The position numbers were made by a program, and so were the translations under genes. Under the pieces are notes generated by a model. That model did no database searches, was not told where the DNA came from, and saw only the letters and a program-made list of their open reading frames with translations. DNA of 47,466 nt, from the NCBI GenBank assembly GCA_029244985.1, contig JAQWQD010000002.1, positions 1 through 47,466 on the forward strand, read 5' to 3'. Origin of the DNA: Gammaproteobacteria bacterium. GTDB lineage: Bacteria > Pseudomonadota > Gammaproteobacteria > Pseudomonadales > Pseudohongiellaceae. Shown piece by piece: positions 41,999 to 47,466 of the stretch (position 1 is its first letter; the number at the start of each line of letters is the position of its first letter).

Positions 41999-43414
41999 GT
42001 GTGTAAAACTTTCATTGCCTTCTTTTCCGGGTTCGCATTTCTTGTATTACCTTTGGTGAGCCTTGCGCAAGTTGGACCATTCGATGTAGCAATCAATAAC
42101 GGCCGCGTGATCGATCCGCAGTCAGGCCTTGATGCATCACGGCATATTGGCATTATAGCTGGACGAATCGTTGCTATTTCAGAGACAGCTTTACGAGGTG
42201 ATCGTGAAATCGATGCATCTGGCTTAGTTGTTGCCCCTGGATTTGTCGATATTCACGCTCACGGCCAATCAGAAGAAGCTTATCGTTTGATGGTGCAAGA
42301 CGGAGTCACTTCCGGTTTCGAACTCGAAATTGGAACTGATCAGGTTGGAGAATGGTATCGCGATAGGGCTGGCGGCCAAGTGCTTAACTACGGAATTAGT
42401 ATTGGTCACATCGCTGTGCGTATGGCTTTGTTTGATGATCCCGGTCGATTTCTGCCAACCGGACCGGGTGGTAGCAGCATAGCTGGGCCACCAATCATGG
42501 ATCGTATGGCGGAAATGATGCGGCAGGGTTTCGGGGAAGGTGCCGTTGCGATGGGCTTTGGATTGGCATACACGCCTGCAGCAACAGAGGCTGAATTTGA
42601 AGCTATGTTAGAAATTGCTACTGAAGTCGGAGCAAGTGCGCATATACATACAAGGGGTGGGTTGGATGGCTTAAGGCAGATTGTTGCCAGCGGAGCAGAG
42701 ACTGAGACACCTCTCCACATTGTCCACGCTAATTCTAGCGGTGGTTCTTCCGTCAATGAATTTCTTGCCATCATTCAAAGTGCTCGAGATGCTGGCCAAG
42801 ACGTAACAACTGAAATGTACCCCTACGGAGCTAGCTATTCAGACATTGCCTCCGCCTTGTTCGATAATTGGGAAACTTGGGAGGAAGACCGGTTCGCACG
42901 TAATATGTGGGTTGAAACCGGAGAGCGATTAACCCGCAAGAGCTTCGCTCGTTACCGGCAAATTGGTGGAGGTGTGATCACTTATAGTCGCACTGAGGAG
43001 ATGACACGTACTGCGCTTCAAAACCCACTCATGATGATCGCGAGTGATGGAAGAATACTAAATGGAAAAGGCCATCCAAGGAGCTCGGGTACTTACGCAA
43101 AAGTATTAGGGAAATATGTAAGAGAAGAAAACATAATCGACCTTATGGATGCGCTTCGCCGCATGACTATTGAACCAGCGCGACGACTTGAAGCATTTGT
43201 TCCAACTATGCGCAATAAAGGCCGCCTTCAGATAGGTGCTGATGCCGACATAACTATTTTTGATGCAGGTACTGTAATAGATCAATCAACTTATACCGAC
43301 CCCCTTCAACCATCTCTCGGTATCGAGTTTGTGTTGGTGAATGGTGGCATAGTGCTAGATAATGGAGTGTTAGACCCAACAACTCGGACTGGCGTCGCGA
43401 TAAGAAGTAACTAG
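41999..43414 (+). CDS. Exported D-aminoacylase-like amidohydrolase
   Basis: This 471-residue protein is read from GTG with a GGAG site 8 nt upstream. The signal peptide is residues 1-23 (ending SLAQ). The amidohydrolase barrel has the metal motif DIHAHG (His86, His88), the segment GVTSGFELEIG where N-acyl-D-amino-acid deacylases keep an acidic ligand, later His residues in HIHTRGG and HIVHANS, and the catalytic Asp in MIASDGRIL. The C-terminal GADADITIFD is typical. The predicted reaction is hydrolysis of N-acyl-D-amino acids or a related amide. The next gene, a CoA-transferase, starts 45 bp later and is probably in the same operon. Confidence 0.85.
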   Translation: MCKTFIAFFSGFAFLVLPLVSLAQVGPFDVAINNGRVIDPQSGLDASRHIGIIAGRIVAISETALRGDREIDASGLVVAPGFVDIHAHGQSEEAYRLMVQDGVTSGFELEIGTDQVGEWYRDRAGGQVLNYGISIGHIAVRMALFDDPGRFLPTGPGGSSIAGPPIMDRMAEMMRQGFGEGAVAMGFGLAYTPAATEAEFEAMLEIATEVGASAHIHTRGGLDGLRQIVASGAETETPLHIVHANSSGGSSVNEFLAIIQSARDAGQDVTTEMYPYGASYSDIASALFDNWETWEEDRFARNMWVETGERLTRKSFARYRQIGGGVITYSRTEEMTRTALQNPLMMIASDGRILNGKGHPRSSGTYAKVLGKYVREENIIDLMDALRRMTIEPARRLEAFVPTMRNKGRLQIGADADITIFDAGTVIDQSTYTDPLQPSLGIEFVLVNGGIVLDNGVLDPTTRTGVAIRSN

Positions 43415-43459
43415 AAAGTTTCGTATTTATTCAAAGCAAAAATAATTAAGGAAGTAAGA

Positions 43460-44659
43460 ATGTTTAATATTCTGAATGGAATCCGTGTTCTCGATTTAAC
43501 AACTGTAGTACTTGGCCCATTTGCAACTCAAATGCTAGGAGACTTGGGTGCAGAAGTGATCAAAATCGAAAATCTTGATGGAGATATGATGCGTGCTGTT
43601 CGTCCTGGAAAATCTGATGAGATGGGTGCAGGATTTGTTAACTGCAATAGAAATAAAGATTGTGTTGCCATCAACTTGAAATCGGAACAAGGTAAAGAGA
43701 TTTTTTATCGCTTGGTAAAAACAGCAGATGTAATAGTGCATAACATGCGCAATAAAACAGCAGTAAAACTGGGCATTGGGTACGAAGATCTAAAACTGAT
43801 CAAAGCAGACCTCGTTTATTGTGGCGCGCAAGGATTTGGAGAACAAGGGCCAAGTGCAGATATCCCAGCCTATGATGACATTATTCAGGCCGCCAGCGGC
43901 CTTGCTTACCTAAACTCTGACGAAGAGGGCAGACCTCGATATTTGCCAACTATAGTTGCAGATAAAGTTTCAGGCTTACAATTAACAGTCGCCGTTTTAG
44001 GAGGAGTGATAAATAAGCTTCGAACAGGTGAAGGCTGCTTTATTGAATCCCCAATGTTTGAAGGTTTGGTCGCTTTTTTAATGGCAGAACAATTAGCTGG
44101 TTATAGTTATGTGCCAACTACAGGGGGTACTGGTTACGACCGCCTCACTGCATCTTTTCGCAGACCATACCCTACTGCAGATGGTTTTATTGCGATTTTG
44201 CCTTATAGTACTAAGAATTGGATAGAATTTTTCACAATGGTTGGACGTCCAGAATGGGCTAATTGGGAAATAGTGAGAGATCCGATAAAACGCAGTGAAA
44301 ATATTAATACGCTTTACGAAAAGCTTTATGAAATAGCACCAGAAAAAACGACAGAAGAGTGGTGCGAAATGTTGCAGAACGCAAATATCCCTCATACCAA
44401 GGTGAATCGATTAGATGATCTGCTTGAAAATGAGCACTTGAATGAAGTGGGATTTTTTAAAGAGTATGAGCATCCGAGTGAAGGGCCTATGCGACAGGTC
44501 AGATCCCATTACAGCATGGAGGGAATTGGGAGTGAGGCGGATAGGCCTACTCAGAGAATCGGAGAGTCGACCGAGAAAATTTTACAAAATGTTGGCTACT
44601 CTGATGAAGAAATTAGTAATTTTTCTTCGAGTGGAATTGTTAAGTGTCAAAAGGTCTAG
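43460..44659 (+). CDS. CoA-transferase family III (CaiB/BaiF-type) enzyme
   Basis: This 399-residue cytoplasmic protein opens with the family signature GIRVLDLTTVVLGPFATQMLGDLGAEVIKIE (given here in parts: VLDLTTVVLGPF, GDLGAEVIKIE). The catalytic Asp is probably Asp139 in PAYDDIIQAASGL. The C-terminal helix region (TTEEWCEMLQNANIPHTKV) is standard. The enzyme moves CoA from a donor acyl-CoA to a carboxylic acid and so activates an acid for further breakdown. Downstream of an exported amidohydrolase it would activate the released acid after uptake (inference). AAGGAA precedes the ATG. Confidence 0.92.
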   Translation: MFNILNGIRVLDLTTVVLGPFATQMLGDLGAEVIKIENLDGDMMRAVRPGKSDEMGAGFVNCNRNKDCVAINLKSEQGKEIFYRLVKTADVIVHNMRNKTAVKLGIGYEDLKLIKADLVYCGAQGFGEQGPSADIPAYDDIIQAASGLAYLNSDEEGRPRYLPTIVADKVSGLQLTVAVLGGVINKLRTGEGCFIESPMFEGLVAFLMAEQLAGYSYVPTTGGTGYDRLTASFRRPYPTADGFIAILPYSTKNWIEFFTMVGRPEWANWEIVRDPIKRSENINTLYEKLYEIAPEKTTEEWCEMLQNANIPHTKVNRLDDLLENEHLNEVGFFKEYEHPSEGPMRQVRSHYSMEGIGSEADRPTQRIGESTEKILQNVGYSDEEISNFSSSGIVKCQKV

Positions 44660-44732
44660 CTCATTTCGTCCGAATTATTCCTTAGCAGCAAATGGTTCTT
44701 GTGCCGCTGGATTTTCCGACTTTCCAGGCAGG

Positions 44733-46841
44733 CTAATTATTTATCCAGATTGGCTGGCTGAAGGCGCCATTGCGTGCGATGTCCCATACTTCAACACGCA
44801 TCCATTTCTGATCAGCCACGTTTACGAATGTAGAAATTGATCGATTATTAAATTCTTTGGTATCAGATAAGTTGAAACGTTGGCGAGTAACTTTGGTACC
44901 ATCGCCGCTAACGAGCTCCATATATGCAAGTGGATAAGTCCATTCGAGTTCAAGCTCGAAACTCACAACTCCATTACTGGTTATTGTTTCACCGCTTTTA
45001 GCTCCATCAAGCGTAAAGTGTGGGATTAGTACTTCACCAGTTGTCACAAAAAACTGACCGGTGGCTAGAGCATCCACTACTGGTTGCCAGCCGTCCTCAT
45101 AGCGGGGGATTTCATCCATTCTTAAATAGTTAATATTCATAGTGCCGAACAATTCATATTCTTCATAGATCTTGAATATATCGACTTCGCCCAAGATGTA
45201 TTTTTTTGCACCCCAGTTGGCCATGTCATCTTCTAGGTCGAGTACGCGCCAACCTAGCATGTCTCGAGAATAATCTGCTGGCATCGCTTTCCAAGCGCCA
45301 CCAAGAAAATGATCACTGGTAAAAAATTCTTGATCTTTATAGCCGTCGGGAAACCCAGTAGATCCTTTGACTCGTGGGTGTGCTGTCCAGGCTAGCCCAT
45401 TTTCCTGTTCCAGTAGACTGAGAACATCGTCGGCATCTCCAACATGATAAACCTTGCCATAACCGGGGACATTTTGTTCGAAGGGTTGCCCTTGATTTTG
45501 ATTAAGCACCCAGTAAACCGGTTTGGGGAATAAGCTTAGCCAATGACTACCTAGATGAACATTGGGTTCTTCGCCGGGAATCAGCAAGAAATCATCAGTC
45601 GAAAGACGTGCAAATTCATCGTGCATGACTTTGAGTTCAGCAAGCCGTTCATCGGTATCGAGGCGTGGGGTACGACCGAAATGAAACTCCGCCATATGAA
45701 CCATATCGACACCCATGCGTTTAAAAAAATTGACAAAATCTGGATCTTCCAAACCAGTGGGGATGCCTGTCGTATTCTGCTCACGTTGTTTAGTAATAAA
45801 ATCCATAGAATGTTCATGGTGGTAGTGACTTGATAGAGTTTTATGACCAGGCAGGGGTTTAAACGTATCGTTACGAGTGTAACTTTTTACAACTTCTAAA
45901 TTTTCTAGGCCAGATTGTTTTGAAACGAAAAGTAGAACTCCGAGTTTCTGCAAGGAGCCTGGCTGCGCATTAACCCAAGGTACGAAGCGCCGATCCCCCA
46001 TCGGTGGTTGTCTTACGCCAAATGCGAAGCCATCAATCATGTCGAGATATTCGTTGCCGGCCCAGTTATAGCCAAAATTGTCTGCGAAATCGAGGGGATA
46101 TAGAAATTGATGAGGGAAGGGAGATATAACTAATGAGCCATTTGTATTCGACAGGGCCATACTGCGATAGCGAGTTTGATAGACGCTGGCTGTGGCTTTC
46201 GCTATTGGATCTATGTGGGGATTGTCATAGGCATCAATCCATTCGAGATGGTGACCTTCAGTATCCGATTTGGCGAGACCCACATGGTAAAGAAAAGCGG
46301 TAGCAGGTCGGTCTGTTGAAACTCGTGCTTCCATGTGGACGAAAGGGCTGTCGTGATACAAAATGAAAGCTAAAGAGCCAGAAAAATGTGTGCTGTTTAA
46401 GCCACCGATTTCAATTGTGGCACGTGTTGCAGACGTTGAAATACTTACGTCGCCTGGAATCAGATATCCTTTTTCGACGGCATAGGGCCTAGTGGGTACT
46501 CTATCAAAAAAGATTTGCCATCCGTCTCTGAGTAACAGGTCTCTTTCTCCTACCCAAAATAAATAATTGGGATCTACTCCTTCAATTGCAGCTTCACCAT
46601 CAATTCCCATTGCTCGAATGAGCGGTTCTGCTGCATTGTTTCCTTGTCGAGGGATGAATTGTAAATCGATAAATGCTTCGCCTTCCGGAGAATTCCAGGT
46701 AATCGATAGGCCATCTTCCTGGTTCGTTAAATTAAAACCATCTGCGGTACTAAAATTTGCAAGATCGATATCGGCCGCACTAAGCAATGTTGATACTAAA
46801 ACAATGACAACACCTAATGTCCAGGAATGAAGTTGTTTCAT
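44733..46841 (-). CDS. Exported PHP/CehA-like metal-dependent protein
   Basis: This 702-residue protein has a signal peptide (1-22, ending LSAA). The first 320 residues are beta-rich, of sugar-binding character, without a named domain. A polymerase-and-histidinol-phosphatase-like (PHP, CehA/McbA-type) domain follows, starting with SHYHHEHS (His339, His341, His342, His344). Further metal-site candidates are AEFHFG, IPGEEPN and WTAHPR. The C-terminal 100 residues form a strand-rich tail (PHFTLDGAKSGETI). It is probably a periplasmic hydrolase of phosphate or carboxylic esters, with uncertain substrate. The start is 12 bp after the stop of the TonB-domain gene, so the two are co-transcribed. Confidence 0.72.
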   Translation of the reverse strand: MKQLHSWTLGVVIVLVSTLLSAADIDLANFSTADGFNLTNQEDGLSITWNSPEGEAFIDLQFIPRQGNNAAEPLIRAMGIDGEAAIEGVDPNYLFWVGERDLLLRDGWQIFFDRVPTRPYAVEKGYLIPGDVSISTSATRATIEIGGLNSTHFSGSLAFILYHDSPFVHMEARVSTDRPATAFLYHVGLAKSDTEGHHLEWIDAYDNPHIDPIAKATASVYQTRYRSMALSNTNGSLVISPFPHQFLYPLDFADNFGYNWAGNEYLDMIDGFAFGVRQPPMGDRRFVPWVNAQPGSLQKLGVLLFVSKQSGLENLEVVKSYTRNDTFKPLPGHKTLSSHYHHEHSMDFITKQREQNTTGIPTGLEDPDFVNFFKRMGVDMVHMAEFHFGRTPRLDTDERLAELKVMHDEFARLSTDDFLLIPGEEPNVHLGSHWLSLFPKPVYWVLNQNQGQPFEQNVPGYGKVYHVGDADDVLSLLEQENGLAWTAHPRVKGSTGFPDGYKDQEFFTSDHFLGGAWKAMPADYSRDMLGWRVLDLEDDMANWGAKKYILGEVDIFKIYEEYELFGTMNINYLRMDEIPRYEDGWQPVVDALATGQFFVTTGEVLIPHFTLDGAKSGETITSNGVVSFELELEWTYPLAYMELVSGDGTKVTRQRFNLSDTKEFNNRSISTFVNVADQKWMRVEVWDIARNGAFSQPIWINN

Positions 46842-46853
46842 AATGAGATCTCG

Positions 46854-47466
46854 TTATTGATCAGGTAATTGCCAGTCGAAACGGTACTGTACATCGCTAA
46901 CTCTTGCCGAATCATCATTAATTATGCGAGGTTCGAAGCGTAAGCGATAGGCTGAATTAATGGCTTCTTCATTAAAGACACCTGGCGGTTCACTTTCTAC
47001 AATACTCGCGTCTTCCACTACGCCTTTCGCATTAACGTCAAAATTTACGACGACATAGCCCTCGATCCCCAATTCCCTCGCAACATTAGGGTAGTTTGGT
47101 GTGATATATCGTATAGGAATCAATTCCCGAAACACTACTTCGTTTGTTTGTGGCTCAATCAAAATTGAACTTTGTTCTTCCAGCTCATAACGAAAAACAT
47201 AGCGAATCTCGTCGAGGATTTGGCCTCGAGTATTGTCAAATAGCATTCGCCGTGCAGCGTTTATGGCAGATTGTTCAAAAAAACCCTCGGGCTGTTCTTC
47301 GATAGTCCTAATGGTGTTGCTGAGAACTTCGCCTTCTTCATCCACTGAAAATTCGACAGTTACCCAACCTTCGATTCCTAGATTTTTTGCCCGCAGCGGA
47401 TAGAGTGGTTCGGCAACTCGGCGGGTTATTAATCCACGAGTAAAATTTGGTGGAGGTATAAGTTCA
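46854..47466 (-). CDS. Protein with two TonB C-terminal domains (5' end missing)
   Basis: The frame is open through the window edge, so the N-terminus is missing; at least 203 residues are present. Two TonB_C modules occur in tandem. The first has the EPLYPLRAKNLGIEGWVTVE pattern and the second ITPNYPNVARELGIEGYVVV, each followed by a helix with AINAAR or AINSAY and a RFEP-like strand. TonB C-terminal domains contact the TonB box of receptors. A doubled form without the usual short linker is atypical, and such proteins may act as energy transducers or scaffolds. It forms an operon with the PHP-like protein. Confidence 0.8.
   Translation of the reverse strand, partial: ELIPPPNFTRGLITRRVAEPLYPLRAKNLGIEGWVTVEFSVDEEGEVLSNTIRTIEEQPEGFFEQSAINAARRMLFDNTRGQILDEIRYVFRYELEEQSSILIEPQTNEVVFRELIPIRYITPNYPNVARELGIEGYVVVNFDVNAKGVVEDASIVESEPPGVFNEEAINSAYRLRFEPRIINDDSARVSDVQYRFDWQLPDQ

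Noticed and set aside
44442..44840. 132-codon frame across the end of the CoA-transferase gene
   Set aside because: It is the shadow of the CoA-transferase and of the convergent PHP-like gene in another frame.

Overview
The window looks like a chromosome segment of a marine-type, aerobic, Gram-negative gammaproteobacterium. The signs are many signal peptides, two TonB-dependent receptors, a TonB-like protein, Fur boxes, c-type cytochrome motifs and a canonical tRNA-Arg. I cannot name the species. No phage, integrase, insertion sequence or CRISPR array is visible.

Region A (1-26.6 kb, GC-richer) is a catabolic gene neighbourhood whose products are mostly exported. It begins with the tail of a DUF5916-like gene and a tRNA-Arg. 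Next come two tandem quinoprotein (PQQ-type beta-propeller) dehydrogenase paralogues, a small membrane protein, a c-type cytochrome, an exported VOC-fold protein, the decayed 3' end of a third quinoprotein gene, and a very large TonB-dependent receptor. After these are an exported protein with a conserved ACHEGN motif, a metallo-beta-lactamase-fold hydrolase, a second exported VOC protein, a lipoprotein amidohydrolase and a divergent second metallo-beta-lactamase-fold protein. The run DUF1592-type cytochrome protein / DUF1552 Tat protein / quinoprotein lipoprotein / second ACHEGN protein follows, then an ABC-2 exporter pair and a GlcG/HbpS-like protein. A 72-bp leader sequence is duplicated almost perfectly upstream of two of these units. 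Its half-sites recur in the big receptor's promoter, which suggests shared regulation. The overall picture is outer-membrane uptake followed by oxidation and hydrolysis of an unknown organic substrate in the periplasm.

Region B (26.6-40.4 kb, clearly AT-richer) is accessory in character. It holds two NTF2-like proteins, a fatty-acid-hydroxylase/sterol-desaturase membrane protein, a matrixin-like metalloprotease and several unrecognised exported proteins. It also holds the most interesting locus, a set of genes with three Fur-box-like sites (34.5-39.8 kb). This locus encodes a Tat-targeted peptide made of five 13-residue Asp/Ser/Arg repeats, a JmjC/cupin-4 2-oxoglutarate oxygenase, a 21-residue membrane micropeptide, a PepSY membrane protein and a FecA-like TonB receptor. 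I propose as inference that it is an iron-acquisition system using a ribosomally made, possibly hydroxylated, Asp-rich peptide.

Region C (40.4 kb to the end) returns to exported catabolic enzymes: a fumarylacetoacetase-fold hydrolase and a D-aminoacylase-like amidohydrolase, both with signal peptides, and a CoA-transferase family III enzyme. On the minus strand are a PHP/CehA-like exported protein and a partial protein with two TonB C-terminal domains.
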